The notes under the pieces are model-generated. The model did no database searches. It saw only the letters and a program-made list of their open reading frames with translations, and was not told the origin of the DNA. DNA of 64,000 nucleotides. Source: Choanephora cucurbitarum. Its lineage: Eukaryota; Mucoromycota; Mucoromycetes; Mucorales; Choanephoraceae. Both the position numbers and the translations under genes were made by a program. The stretch is taken from the NCBI GenBank assembly GCA_025331435.1, contig JAIWNI010000092.1, positions 1 to 64,000 on the forward strand, in the 5' to 3' direction. This document shows positions 35,601-47,877 of the stretch, piece by piece (the first letter of the stretch is position 1; every line of letters begins with the position of its first letter).

Positions 35601-36253
35601 CGCATCAGTTCGTTGAGACTTGGAAGGCGAACTCTTCTATTGTCTCTGAATGTTTTTTCAGCAATCAACAACACGAGCTTCAACAGGAAGAGGATCTTTT
35701 TCATCATTCTTTCTGAAATCATATCATTGTCGCCATTCATAAGAACATGCACGATCATGCTTTCAATGTTGCTGAAAGGATACAATCGATCAGTAAAGCG
35801 ATTCCATTCTGTTTCATCGCTACCTTGAGCTTCTTGAAAACGCTCATTTGGCAAGCGATCTAACTCAGTTTGAACACCCAGATCAACTTGTTCTTCTTCG
35901 TCACTGTAACTTGCGGCTCCAATATATTCATCTTCACTCGCGTCATCTTTAGTCTCTTCTTCGTTTTCTTTTCTTTCTTCTCTTCTGAGAATTACGCCAT
36001 AGGTCATGGCGGCGATTCCGTTAGCTGATTGTTGTTCAACCTTACGAATACCTCTCAAGTGTTTAGCCAAGCTCTTTTGTTGTAGCAACTCCTTGAGACA
36101 AAAAGGACAACGCTTGCACTCATTGTACATACTGAAAGCGCTAGTACCTTTCAAATTGGATTCTGCTCTAGGTTGTCTTTGTGTTTGAGCGGCTTGTGTT
36201 TTTTGTGCGAAGAGAAAAGTTAAATTAGGAACTTCAATCGCGAAGGAATGCAC
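32692..36253 (-). pseudogene. Decayed CACTA/Plavaka-like transposase gene
   Basis: The N-terminal part (36253-34922) has a CPFC-type zinc cluster (CKRCPFCLKELLQQKS), an acidic linker, and VCPIILFTDDTSGNRSKQFN, which holds Asp residues typical of this transposase class. After an in-frame TGA at 34919-34921 it continues SMRCASLSFQERSS, VTAPLLWIEADSPCHSELCG and LYPCRKCY. A 738-bp solo LTR (33677-34414) interrupts it. Past the LTR it reads DPQQDTPTEILHSMLLGAVK. Further stops occur at 33229-33231 (TAG) and 33163-33165 (TGA), and a one-base slip near 33283. I recognise it as a multicopy Mucorales element; the superfamily assignment is less sure than the fact that it is a transposase relic. No terminal repeats were found. 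Confidence 0.65.
33672..34419. mobile_element. Solo LTR with 5-bp target duplication
   Basis: The insertion spans 33677-34414 (738 bp), starts TGTTGTCTTTATAC and ends GGTCTATAACA, the TG...CA ends of an LTR. It is flanked by ATACG at 33672-33676 and 34415-34419. Removing it with one copy of ATACG rejoins the host transposase frame as LEAYDPQQDTPTEIL. No internal gag/pol is present, so it is a solo LTR left by recombination. Confidence 0.85.
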
Positions 36254-36684
36254 ATCAAATTGACTTTTTGGCCGAAGTGACTAACAATTTTGTATTCAAA
36301 TAAGGGTTTCAATTCTGCATCTATTGTAACTATTTTTCTAAGTTTGATTGGCTTACAGATACATCCATTTTGATGTATCTAATTCTAAAGCTGTCAAATT
36401 TCTTCTAAGACATCTTGATGCTTATGCACTATTAATATACAGGGTCCTGTTGACGTTCAATACACTTCGAAAGTAAATAACTCCCTTATCATTAGAAACC
36501 TTTACAGAGACAACGTGTTTTCTCGCTTCTTTTTAAAAAGGGTAATCAGTAACGAAAAAATACCTTTAGTTTAATTAGCAAACTTTACTTTAGATACGAA
36601 AAAGCTTTAGAATTGGAATCCTCTATTGTTTTCACCAAAAAAAGGGATAGGATATCAAAGTAAACAATGCTAAGATAAATCGTA
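36254..36684. other. Spacer between transposase relic and the upstream gene
   Basis: 430 bp, AT-rich. It serves as promoter region for the transposase gene and 3' region for the gene at 36685-38577. It contains ATTGG (near 36349) and no coding frame. Confidence 0.4.
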
Positions 36685-38577
36685 TCATGGTGAATCGAAA
36701 GTAACTGGCAATTCATTGTAATGATCTGTGGGTGGATCCATTACTGAGGTAAGATTGTCATCGCTATCATTGCTGTCACTTTGTAAGATACTTAGCGTTT
36801 GGTTCACAAGGGCTTTTGCAGTCAAAGCCATAAACAATACTTTGCGAAAACCTGAAAGATTCTTCGGATTACTTGGAACCTTGACCACTTGAGTTCGTCT
36901 GATTCTGTGCACATAATGTACCGGAACATCCATTCTTATCATTGACATGGCCAATCCTGAAAAAAAGTTGTTATCAGTCTTTACGCATATAAACAAATAT
37001 GTTTTGTTCTCAAGAAAATTTCAGTACCATATTGTAGTATGCCAGCTAATTCAATGTCTTCGTTTTTCAGATACACAAACATGTCTTTCAATGCCTTTGG
37101 AAGCTTTAAATCCCTCTCGTGAAGAAGCTTTGCGTCATTATCGGCTTTTTCCTTTCCAGCTTCGCCTCCACCTACTTCCATGTTTTTCATTCTTAAAATC
37201 ATATCCAAACGTCTCCCCATTTTTTTTCTTTCAAGCTTTTCTCTTCCTTTTGGAATACGATTTTTGTTTTTTCGAATGCTTGATGCCAGGCTTGCCGATT
37301 CCCCTCTATTTGATCAATAGAAATGAGCAAAAAAGTGTATATGTGTGTATATATGCATGAAATTACCGGACTACATCCACTTCTAGATCGTCGAAGACAC
37401 GATCAACTATTGTCCAGATATGAGCTAGAAGCCAAGTCTCAGAGTTGTCAGCAGAATCCAAGTTCCCACGTTCTAGCTCTCTTGCCCTATTTTTTTCTTT
37501 TTCATTTAGTACGTAACTATAACTATTGCTAAACATCTTAACCAACAGCGTGTAATAACTATGGCGGATCCAGTCGAGATCATGAGAGGCTTTTCGATCA
37601 AATTTCTCATCCCAACTTTGCTTTAATAAAAGCATCTGGCGTACTTCTGCTGTGGTCTTTGCCTAAAATAACTTTAGCTTGCAGCTATTTTTTAATCGTT
37701 CTTTGATATCTACTTGTTTGTATAGGTTCAGGTAGTTGAGAGTCTTGGCAGGAATAGATGGTAAATCTTTGATCTTGAAACTTTTTATTTCATCCAGTTC
37801 CTCCTTGGTAAAGACACCAGCTTGCTGGTAAGTATTGTCCCATGGATCAAGCACAAAAGAATGACATAGACTAGATTGATATGTAAGTAAACAAATTATT
37901 TCTTTTTTAAACAAAAAACTTACTGTTCGTATTTTAGAGTCAAGCCAAACATATACAGCACCTCTTCAACTTTCCGGCCACTGCACTGTAACTGCCACAT
38001 CATATCTCTGTTCATCTTTTGATACGAACTCTTGAGTCCAGCCAGATTTATAGTCTGATAAACAATTAAGTCAATGTTATTATAGCAGATGTATTCTTAT
38101 ATCACTCACAGTTGCTGATTCTTCGTCAACATCTGTATTTGCTGGAGAATTGATTGGGAGTGGCACGTCGTCGCTCAGCATTTCAGGTAAAGAGCTGTTA
38201 TCTTTTGCTAGTCTGTTGGCTTCTTGTGTGCCGAGACGTCCAATTGCCCCAACTGCTGAAGTCCGCATTTGCAATTCTGTTGACTGTCTTGTTAATTGCA
38301 GCTTTCGATTTTCCCAAAAGGTGGCTTCTTGTTGGCTATTCTTCCATCGATTGAGTGCAGAAAGATATTCTTCTGCATTAGAGACACAGGCATTGAACCG
38401 CTTTGATCTTATAATTTGGGAATATCTTTGGTTTGCTGATGATTTATCACCATAATTGAACGTTTCAGAAAACATTTGAATGCTTAAAATATTCGAATGC
38501 TTTATGCACCAGTCTAGATCTGACACTAGAACTTTTTGTTTTTTTTCAGGAGACATGTTGGAGTGAAAAGAGGGCAT
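36685..38577 (-). CDS. Mucorales multicopy-family protein with nuclease-like motif
   Basis: Five or more exons. It starts MPSFHSNMSPEKKQKVLV and reads through TINLAGLKSSYQKMNRDMMW, SFVLDPWDNTYQQAGVFT, HDLDWIRHSYYTLLVKMF and LLAHIWTIVDRVFDDLEVDV. The C-terminal core then reads RGESASLASSIRKNKNRI, KKMGRRLDMILRMK and VGGGEAGKEKADNDAKLL, followed by LSMSMIRMDVP-like (here GLAMSMIRMDVPVHYVHRIR). I recognise this order from a large family of uncharacterised Mucorales proteins. The RRLDMI ... GGGEAGK spacing resembles the D...ExK core of PD-(D/E)xK nucleases, which is only an inference. It lies directly upstream of the transposase relic on the same strand and looks intact. Confidence 0.6.
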
Positions 38578-39184
38578 CGTTCTTTCTTTTTTCTTTTATT
38601 TTTTTTATCTGGAGTGAAATTCATGCAAAACGATTTGCGTTTTTGTGTGAGGCTATAAGCCAAAAGAATTTATTGTTCATGTATGATAGTGTAGTCCATA
38701 AGCGAGAAACATTTGAAATTAAACAAATGACTGTGGCAGATACATAACCATTTTGGTCTTGACTTGAGCATAACTTTTACAATGTAAAAGTAGTTGTTTA
38801 GACAGTGATGTGCTCATGAATTATCATTCCGATTTTTCCCGTACACAATGGCACAAAAGAGTCTATGTGAAACAGGTTTCGTGTATACTAGGCACACGCA
38901 TAGTATGCCAGATAACTGCTTGTTTTTATTATGACTATTACTATTGAAATTAATGATAAAAGCGTCGAAATTCTTATACACATCAGTTCAGTATGTTTGA
39001 AGAAGCTAGTCTTATTCTTTTCATTTTGATGAAGTGTGTATTACAAAAAAAAAAGCTGCATAAAGTGTACTGATAATTTCTCAAGTCTGATTGGCTAAAA
39101 TAACTTACGTCAGTCCTGAGTAGAATGTTATGCGTAGAAACTTTTGTTTTCTTTAACTCTCTTGATTGCTTGCTAAGGCATTGG
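38578..39184. other. Intergenic, no gene seen
   Basis: AT-rich upstream region of the Mucorales-family gene, with an inverted CCAAT (GATTGGCTA, near 39090). No coding frame is supported. Confidence 0.4.
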
Positions 39185-39980
39185 ACACAGAAAGCAAAGC
39201 GGATCGGTTGCAGTCATTCATAGTTGCCTAGCCAGAAACTCCCTGAATGGTATGTAACGATCTCAAAAGGTATCTACTGGTAGACATACTTGAGCTACTT
39301 TTTGTGTGTAAACTCAATATGCAAGGACTGGAATACGAAGGTCAAGTACTATATGCATAAGCTCTTAGGGCACATACTTACTGATTGAATTATATTTGCC
39401 AAAGCAAAGCCTTATTTTAGGCGCGAGCAAGCTCAATGACAAAAAAGTACTACTTTTCCGGATGGCAGAAGATGGGTGCACATGATTGTACTTGTGGAGA
39501 CATCCTACCAGAGTCAAAACTTGTTGCAATCCGTCATCATACACTCCGCTGACTGGCTAGCTGAGGAGCTGGTTCTTCTGCCGCACACAGAAAGCAAAGC
39601 GGATCGGTTGCAGTCATTCATAGTTGCCTAGCCAGAAACTCCCTGAATGGTATGTAACGATCTCAAAAGGTATCTACTGGTAGACATACTTGAGCTACTT
39701 TTTGTGTGTAAACTCAATATGCAAGGACTGGAATACGAAGGTCAAGTACTATATGCATAAGCTCTTAGGGCACATACTTACTGATTGAATTATATTTGCC
39801 AAAGCAAAGCCTTATTTTAGGCGCGAGCAAGCTCAATGACAAAAAAGTACTACTTTTCCGGATGGCAGAAGATGGGTGCACATGATTGTACTTGTGGAGA
39901 CATCCTACCAGAGTCAAAACTTGTTGCAATCCGTCATCATACACTCCGCTGACTGGCTAGCTGAGGAGCTGGTTCTTCTG
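39185..39980 (+). repeat. Exact 396-bp tandem duplication with 4-nt spacer
   Basis: Copy 1 is 39185-39580 and copy 2 is 39585-39980, both from ACACAGAAAGCAAAGCGG to CTGGTTCTTCTG, with CCGC between them. I see no mismatch between the copies. There is no TG...CA end and no open frame, so they do not look like LTRs. It is a recent duplication, or a collapse/expansion error in assembly. Confidence 0.9.
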
Positions 39981-40329
39981 CAGTACATGAGAGAAACGAA
40001 CTTGTCTTAGCGACTCATAATTGTGTTGAGTTGATTTCACAAATGGCCTAAGTAATAGTCAGCCATTGCTCACTTTTTTTTGGAATTAAGCAAAGCTATT
40101 TATCCATGTACTAAGTCATACTTCATAAATGAATTGGAAAGCAAATCCTGTCATTAAACTCACATGTATATATGTATATATTATAAACAGATTCTGTACT
40201 TTGCTTTGATGGTTTTGTTGAATTGAATATGGCCTGCTGTATGCTTAGCACGTTATGTGTTTTATTTGGCTTGTTTGACTCATTCATATCAGGCCCTGAT
40301 GTTGCTTTCATCGTTTCCTTTTAGGCTAT
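39981..40329. other. Short intergenic stretch
   Basis: AT-rich sequence between the tandem duplication and the transposase relic. No feature supported. Confidence 0.35.
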
Positions 40330-40620
40330 GAAAGGCGGCTCTTTTGGAAGTGAATCCTATGTTTTTGGTGATAAAATCATCTTCTAATTTGCAAAGCATC
40401 AAGCTTAAGGATGAACTGTTCAAATGCTTGTTCAACATTGATAGAATGGTCATCATCCATCAAATCGTCCAAGAAAGTACGATGCTCTTCGTCAAGCTTC
40501 TTGGGATCTCCTCCGATTTTTGGTATGAAAAGCTCACGCCAGCCTGTTCACTCTTTGATCTTGTATTTTCTGGGTACAGGCGCAATCTTTTTGTGTGCTT
40601 TGGTCAACATATGAAGAATA
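40330..40620 (-). pseudogene. Relic of a Tc1-like transposase N-terminal helix-turn-helix
   Basis: Minus-strand IPKIGGDPKKLDEEHRTFLD, then NVEQAFEQFILKLDALQIRR, a stop, and after a frame change FITKNIGFTSKRAAFHSL. This is the DNA-binding N-terminus layout of Tc1/mariner-like transposases (a first helix-turn-helix, then a K/R-rich second). No catalytic domain follows in usable form. It is an old, broken copy. Confidence 0.5.
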
Positions 40621-41491
40621 AATAAGCTGTATATTTCTTTGTGCTCTGTATTCATTGCAGGCTCCTCTTATATTTCCAGGATCTTGACTTCAGCATCTAG
40701 TTGCTTGGCAGATAGTTTTCCGTTGAGACTAGCTTCTTAACCTGAACATCAGTCTCATCTAACTTCATCAGCTCAACTCTCTAAGTGCGGCAAATAGATA
40801 CGGAAAGGCCGTATTATAGAGAGAGGCTTTTGTACACAGAGTTATAAATGATGTAAATTACAGTTTCTGAAGTAATTTTTTTTTGTTCTGATTGAAATCA
40901 CAAACATTCTAAAAATGAAGCCACCTCAGTGTCTTTTTTTTATCGGTGCTTTCTGAAGGTTTTTTGAGAGTAGCGGGTTTGGTAAAAACAGAAAAAGATA
41001 TACTCTTCTTCTGTTCCATGAAGTGTGAAATAACCCAGAGCAATGCAGATTTGCATCTGGAGTTATCCGCTTTGCGCATTAAAGGTACTACACGGTTTCG
41101 TATTCTCATTTCATCGTGGTAATCAAGAAAAGATTGATGAGAACATGGATAGAACAATGGCTTACATGATCAAATTGTGGAGCTTGCAAATCCGCAATAT
41201 CTCACTCGGAAAAATGAATCTTCTGTTTGCTTTTCGAAATGCGAAAAAAAAAAGAGTTTATTGTATTTACACAAAAATTGGAGCATGGCTACAGGATCAT
41301 CGACTGCATTGAAAACCAGGGCAAAGGTAACTGGGGTTGTCTTAAGTACGATAAGCAATTGAGACTAAAAATATTATGGATTATTTATTTATACTTTTGG
41401 GGAATTAGTTCTAGTCAAAGAAGGTTCTTTTCCTTCTTTACTCATTTCTTTGTGTTCTATTGCTAAACCGAATGTCAGAAAACATAAATAA
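40621..41491. other. Intergenic/relic stretch right of the Tc1-like fragment
   Basis: Short open frames on both strands (longest 89 aa) without recognised motifs. The segment may include further decayed transposase sequence, but no catalytic block can be read. The right end is the 3' flank of the MFS gene. Confidence 0.35.
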
Positions 41492-43480
41492 TCATACAAG
41501 GAATATCTTACCTGTTTCATCAACCATATCTGCCTCACCGATTTCATGTTGATTTCTATCTAATGAATAACCTTTAAGTTGTAGGGCGATCAAGAAGACC
41601 AAGGCTCCTATACAGACAGCAACAATGCTTAGGATGTGCATGGCAGCGTCGTAGGCTTTTACTACTCCTTCGTACTGGTCTTGAGGCAATGCAAGTGCAT
41701 AGGGTATACTACTTGTGATTTTTTTGTATTCATATTGACCAGGGACATATTGATGGAATAGACCAGGAAGAACAGAGTTCCAAATAGCTCCAGCAATAGC
41801 AGAACCAATACTTTGTGCAACAGCAATACCCAATTCAAACATGGCAATTACAACAGCAATATCTACATTTCACATATCTTTAGTGTCTTTCATTTTTCCT
41901 AACAAACATATGTATATTACCTCGATGAGGGACTGATCCTTGTATACCTACTAAAGTAGGATAATTCATCAAAGCACAACCGGCACCAAGCAATATTTGA
42001 GACATAACAATAAACGCATCAGGTGAATGTGAATTACGAGCAGGTACCATGAGACCAGTGCCTAATACAACAAAGCAAGCGCCTGCCCAAACAAAAGGTC
42101 TCCATTTGCGCGTACTTCTAACAGCAAAACCAATTGGAACAGCCATAACCACATTTGTAGCATTGAATCCACGCTCTAGATAGACAGCAATGTTTGATTT
42201 CACTCTACGAGTCACTTTGAGGTAGGTTAAGAAGTACTGCAAGTCCATCATGCCGTTGATAGTCCAGACTAAGCACATTATGATGGTTCCATACAATGGG
42301 TTAAATGACTCCCATCTCTTCATAGGAATGACAGGTTTAGAGGTAAACTTCAATTCCCAGATAGCAAAGATAATCCAAGCGGCACCACTAGTAGCAAAAC
42401 AAGCAATGACAGAGACTAAAAACGAGTTATGGATAAAGAAAGCATGTTAGTTACTTGAAGAAATTCGTCAAGAAGCTTTATGTACCTGTTCCCCAACCAC
42501 CCCAAGTACGGGCCAAGACAAGTGGCAACAAGAGCAGAAGCAAACCAGCTATAAGAAGGAGAGTGCCTAAAAGATCAATCTCGTACACCCACCATGCAGT
42601 TCTGCGAACAAAATAGGCAAACCCTTTTGTCTCGTTAGGCTCGCTTGTTTGTTCATCTTGAGTGATGAGCCCTGACTTGTAGACTTTTCTTTGAATGACC
42701 CATAAAGTGACAACAATAGGAATACTGGCTACAAAAGCAATGATAGAGATATGTCCAAAAGCCCATCTCCAACCAATAGTTTCGAGCATCTTTTGAGCAG
42801 CCGCACTTCCGGCAAAAAGATTAATAATTAGCGGAAAATTATAGAACGCTAAAACCAAGGTACGATTCGCTAAGCTAGTGGAATCTGAAACAATGCTGAA
42901 TAAGTCGGATCTGATAAAAATAAAACAAAAAGTTCAATTTACCTCCAATCAGAATGGGACCCAGGACATAAATTCCAGAGTAACCGAATGCATAGACAAC
43001 TTGTCCTCCCTTGTTTAACAAGCGTTAGTAAGAGAACATATATAGAATGCATTTTTTCTGATTCTTTACAATTAAAGCATTATAATTATGGGAGCATGCC
43101 ATGGCAATGAATGACACCACAAAAATAACAAGACATACAGTATAGGTAATTGGTCTACCTATCATATCTGCAAACTTAGAGTACATTGGTTGAAGACCAG
43201 TTTGTAAAACGCCAACTACAATTGTGAGTACACCAGACAGGTTATTTGATTGAAACTCGCTTGTTACTGTAGGCGTAATTGTGTTGACTACGTTTTTCTC
43301 CCAAGAAATGATCCATGACACTAATGCCAGACTAGGTAGTTATGATTAATTTATATGGTTAAATTTACCAAATAAGTTTCAATTTTACCATATAAAGACC
43401 ATTATTTTGTCAAGTTTTGTAGCAATTGCAGTTGAAGCTGCAGCGATTTGAACGCCCAAGGGATTTGATTCAGAGTGCAT
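41492..43480 (-). CDS. MFS transporter, siderophore-iron (SIT/ARN) type
   Basis: Five to six exons encode about 570 aa with many hydrophobic segments. It starts MHSESNPLGVQIAAASTAIA, then KIMVFIWSLALVSWIISWE, NTITPTVTSEFQSNNLSG and KFADMIGRPITYTVCLVIFV (the MFS loop motif with Asp, Gly and Arg). Later segments include VLAFYNFPLIINLFAGS, QILLGAGCALMNYPTLVGIQ, FELGIAVAQSIGSAIAGAIW and YEGVVKAYDAAM. The layout follows fungal siderophore-iron:proton symporters at the plasma membrane. One exon junction near 42899-42944 (ILIG to DLFSIVSDSTSLANRT) needs one extra base to stay in frame, either a one-base loss or an unusual splice. Substrate uncertain. Confidence 0.8.
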
Positions 43481-45679
43481 GATCTTTCGACGGCAGATCA
43501 CTAGTGATAATAAAAAAAGAGAAAAAGGAAATAAGTGTCTTCAATTAAACATGGCAAGATGCTTTATAATGTTTCTCTCTCGGCTGGCCTAAAAAAAAAG
43601 TAGTAAAAAGTCAGACAATCGTTCTTATTTTTGAGTAGGATAATAGGAACCTTCTGGTTATTGAGAGGTATATTGACTTATTTTTCTTTCTATGCTTATT
43701 CTATAGACCCTCTAGATATCTGCATGATTGATCTACTGTAAGAGCCAGCAAATACTACATTACATGATCAAATAATTATTTTGCAATGTGTAGAATGAAA
43801 AGCTGGATAATGGAATCTTTAAAAAAAACAAGAAACAAGATGATGAATCTGAGCTAAACTCAAAAAGCTACTTTGCCAAAATCTGATAGCGGGAAATATA
43901 CAAGATTATCATTGGTAACAAACAAATATTTCTTTAGTCTATGACCACATTATGTAAAGGAAAGGGTTTCGTTTTATCTAAAACAAAGTGGATCGCCACT
44001 AGCGCATGAAATGAGCTTGCTACCAAAAGTGCTCATGTAAATTTATCAATCCATAGGATGTAATAGCAAAACAAAAAGGCAATAGTTTTATGCTTTTTCC
44101 CTGCTTCATTCATTTGCCCTTTTTTGTTTTTTGTTCGCTTCATTGTTTTACCATCATATACTTGATTAGTTTCCATACTTATTGTAGATACCTTGATTTT
44201 CTCTTCTAAAAAAGAAAAAAAAAGCAAGAGTTGTTACCTGGACAGTTGCTATAACTGTTTATAGACTTATTAACGCATTGTAGATAAATCAGACAAAGCT
44301 TATTTATCCAAACTCGGTAATAGGCAAAGATAGAAAAACATTTAAGTAATGTATTACTAGGAAGATGAGCTATAGGTTGTGCAACAAATGCATGTAGGTA
44401 CGCAATTAGATAATGTAGACCAAATTAATCCTTCTGATTTTACAATTAAATGGTTGCCCTGTATTAGATTGATAAACATAAAAGAGTCTGTAAGAGACAG
44501 GCAGAATATGTCAACTAAAAGCGATTATGGCCTCTATCCTTCTAGAACACAACAATTAGCAATCTCTTGATGTTGCAGTTGCACCTAAAAGGATTATTTG
44601 TGTCAATGACTTAAATACCGATTCTCCCTAGTACATACCATTCACAGAATAGAAGCTTATTGGAAGTGAATTAAAATAGAGGCCTATAACTTTGTTCCCT
44701 TTTGTGTATTCGCAATTGAAGCATCTTTCCTGTAAAAGCAGAATAGCTTCTATGCAATGGTTTCAATAAGGCTCTATTTATTTTTTTTATCTCATTTGCA
44801 TGTAGAATAAGAAACAATCAGCACGATAATAAATGATCTTTAGTATACATCAAAAGAAAAAGTGTCACAAAAAAATCGAAAGATCAAATATCTGTCAATT
44901 CCTATTATCCATTGGACTTGACTCACCTTAAAAAAAAAAGAAATAGATTGATAATTTTTTTTTCTCTCCTGATATGACGTTTTGTTTCTATATTGACAGG
45001 AACTTATCTGATGATCAGATTTAGAGAGGAAGCATCAAAAAATCTGATAAACGGCAATGCAAGTATATTCATTTCAGCTATTTAAACTTTGTGTAGCCCC
45101 AAATTGAAAAGAAGCCAGCTTTGACACGCAATTTCGGAAGATTTGAGAAAGGTGGACTTGTTGAAGTCAAGCTTCCAAACAAGTGAGTCATAACAGTGGC
45201 TATTGTTGGAGCAACTTGTGAGAAAGGCATTGTTGACTTGACGCTGCGTAAGCCTAAAGCAGTGAAAAGGAAGGTTGCTTCCGATAAAAAGAAATGAAAG
45301 AAGTAATGGTATTCGTCTATTAGAAGGTACAAGTATGATATTATACTAACAAAAGCACTTTTTTTTATTGCAAAAAGAAAAGATGGGGCGAGCAAATGCT
45401 TACAATAAAACAAAAAAGAATTTTAGTCTATACATTACAACAGATAGATCAAATTAGTCTATTTAAAATACTCGAAAATAAACAGTATGCCTCGAGTGAT
45501 ATAACAGACAGGATCTGTTCAAGACAGAAGATAAAAGTATTCTTATAGAACTGTATTGATTTTTTTTTCCTGCAGATTCAACCCTAACATTTGACCCGCC
45601 ATTCTTTAAAACAGCGCAAATGGCTGCCCTTAATTTTGTCGCTCTCTCTCTAAAGACTCTTTCACTTCTTTCAAAAGGC
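43481..45679. other. 2.2-kb divergent intergenic region
   Basis: It lies between the start of the minus-strand MFS gene and the plus-strand COG2 gene. A 111-aa minus-strand frame at 45078-45413 ends LRVKAGFFSIWGYTKFK and has no recognised family. Otherwise AT-rich without features. It probably holds both promoters. Confidence 0.4.
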
Positions 45680-47808
45680 ATGGAAAGAAGAAAGAGCGTA
45701 TTCAACTTTAGTGACGATGAGGATGAGAATCAGCAACTGTTTGATTCCATTCAACCTCTTCCTAGTCAAGCTGTTGAGCGCTCAGCGTTTACAGCAAGCC
45801 AGTTCGATCCAGACGCGTTTCTCTCCAGCAGACGACACTTGGGATTAGAACGCATGAAGACAGAACTAAACAACCATCTGAAGTTACTCAAGAGCGAGCT
45901 TGTGGAGCTCATTAACCGAGATTACCAAGACTTTATCAATCTTTCCACCAACCTCAAAGGAGTGGATAAACAAATTGAACAACTAAAGACTCCCTTGACA
46001 AGTATGGAAACGCAAATCAAAGTAAAGTAACTTGATGAACACGATGACCATGTGAGCTAAAGCCGTTGTTTCGATTTAGCAAGTGAGAGATCATTTTCAA
46101 GATGTCATTCTATCGCTTCAAGATAAACTACATACTCGAGCACAACTTCATGATAGAAAGGTAACATTGAAAGAATAGATGAGACAGTCAGGAACTGATA
46201 GAGCTGTTTGTAGGCTATCTTGAAGTTACTTGTTAGTATTCATGAGTCAGTGGCAAAAGTAGAAGATTTGTTGGATATCAATGTGGATACAATCAAGTCC
46301 ACAAATCAAGATGAAATGATGATTAAAGATGACAGGTATGGGTAGAAAACCAAAAAAAAAGAGGAATATTGATAAGCCAGTTTTCTTTTTATGGTAGTCT
46401 CGGTAAACATATAGAACGAGTAGCGATTGAATACAATCAGATGCAACATCTTGTAAGAAGAGGAAAGCATTTAGCATTTGTGACAGAAAATGAATGGCGA
46501 ATCACTCGAATCAAAGAGACACTTGAGCAAAAACTATCAAAGACATTGTCAACAGCACTTTCGCAAATCCGCTTAGGCGAGGTTACAAAAGCAACCAAAC
46601 AATCTCTGATTCAGTGCCTAAGAGCCTATGTGTTGATCAACCAGACATCCATGGCAGAAAACATCATTCGTGAAGAGTTTGTAAGACCTAGTCTGGCAAA
46701 GATCATTACACCCAAAGCAATTGAGGGAAAGGGCCATCCGTCTTCAGATACCAATCATCCTCTTGCAGTCATGTACCAACGCATCTTGACATTTGCTTCC
46801 ACAGATCTGCAGCCTATACTTACTATTGTACAAAAGACACTGAAAGGCTCAAATTACGATGTGTTGGTGAACGCCTTGTGTTTAGAAGTGACCGAGAGAC
46901 TCAGCAAGGAGTGTAAGAGTATATTTGCTGCAGGACAAACTGATCTTTTCCATAAGGTATGAAAACAAAATGAGGAAAAAAGAAATGAAGCTAATTAGGA
47001 CAACAGAATTATTCAGCTACCGTTTCTTTTATATCAGAAATAGAAGGTCTCTGTAGTTCAAGGAGGTCCTTGTTGAGCCTTCGTAACCATCCAACTTATT
47101 TGGAATTTATGAAGAAATGGCAGTTGCCTGTCTATTTTCAACTTCGGTTTCGAGAAATCATTAAGGATATTGAGCCATTCTTAAGTGATCTTCAACAGAG
47201 TGTTGTGGTACATAACTCAAAAGGTAAGAAAAAAAAAGAAAAAGAAAAAGGCGACAGGCTCAAAACTTATTGGATATCATCAGTCATTAATAAGATGGTT
47301 ATAAGATAGTGCCTGTTTGTTAGGTACAAAGGTTGTAACAGAGGCTGTTGAGAGATGTTGGTCAGATCAAGTGTTTCTGTATGCACTATCACATCGGTTC
47401 TGGAAATTGACATTACAACTCCTTAAACGGTACCATACATGGGTATTAGATGCCTCAGATCATTTGATTTCTGGAAAAGTAAAGGGTTTTTTTTTGGGAT
47501 ATTCTGTATTTGATTGTGTTTAACAACCCTATTTTGGTAGAGCCTTGGTAAAGCAGAAAAAGAGAAGCTTCTGAAACTTTTACAAGAAGATGTTTCTCGT
47601 TTCACTCTAAAGACAGAAACATTTGCACGTAACACGATCCTACCCAAGCTACCATCTAACTTACATGATGTGCCACTGTACAAAGGTGTGTATGAGATAT
47701 AAAAAGAGACAATACATTATTGACTGATTTGAAATTGGCTTGATAGAAACACTACAAGAGTTAATACAGCAATTGAAGAACACAGCAGAAATTCAAATAA
47801 GAAATTAG
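45680..47808 (+). CDS. COG2: Conserved oligomeric Golgi subunit 2, C-terminally short
   Basis: Six or more exons. The start MERRKSVFNFSDDEDEN at 45680 is preferred to the in-frame ATG at 45620, which adds a hydrophobic stretch. The COG2_N block reads FDPDAFLSSRRHLGLERMKT, LKSELVELINRDYQDFINLS and NLKGVDKQIEQL. The middle part has LPVYFQLRFREIIKDIEPFL and RCWSDQVFLYALSHRFWKLT, which match animal COG2. COG2 is part of lobe A of the Golgi tethering complex. The frame stops at 47806-47808 just after LQELIQQLKNTAEIQIRN, only 70 bp before the end of the convergent FkbM gene. Compared with animal COG2 as I know it, roughly the last 130-150 residues are missing, so it is either truncated or lineage-shortened. 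Confidence 0.88.
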
Positions 47809-47877
47809 ATTGAGAGATTCAACACTTTCATACTTGTTTATGGTATTCACTAATAAAAGAAAGGGAATAGCGATTGT

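Noticed and set aside
39185..39980. The tandem copies as a pair of LTRs
   Set aside because: They lack TG...CA ends and have only 4 nt between them, so there is no internal region of a retrotransposon.
41170..41358. Short frame TTPVTFALVFNAVDD as transposase catalytic core
   Set aside because: It lies upstream on the same strand as the Tc1-like relic, but contains no DDE block and does not align to one by eye.
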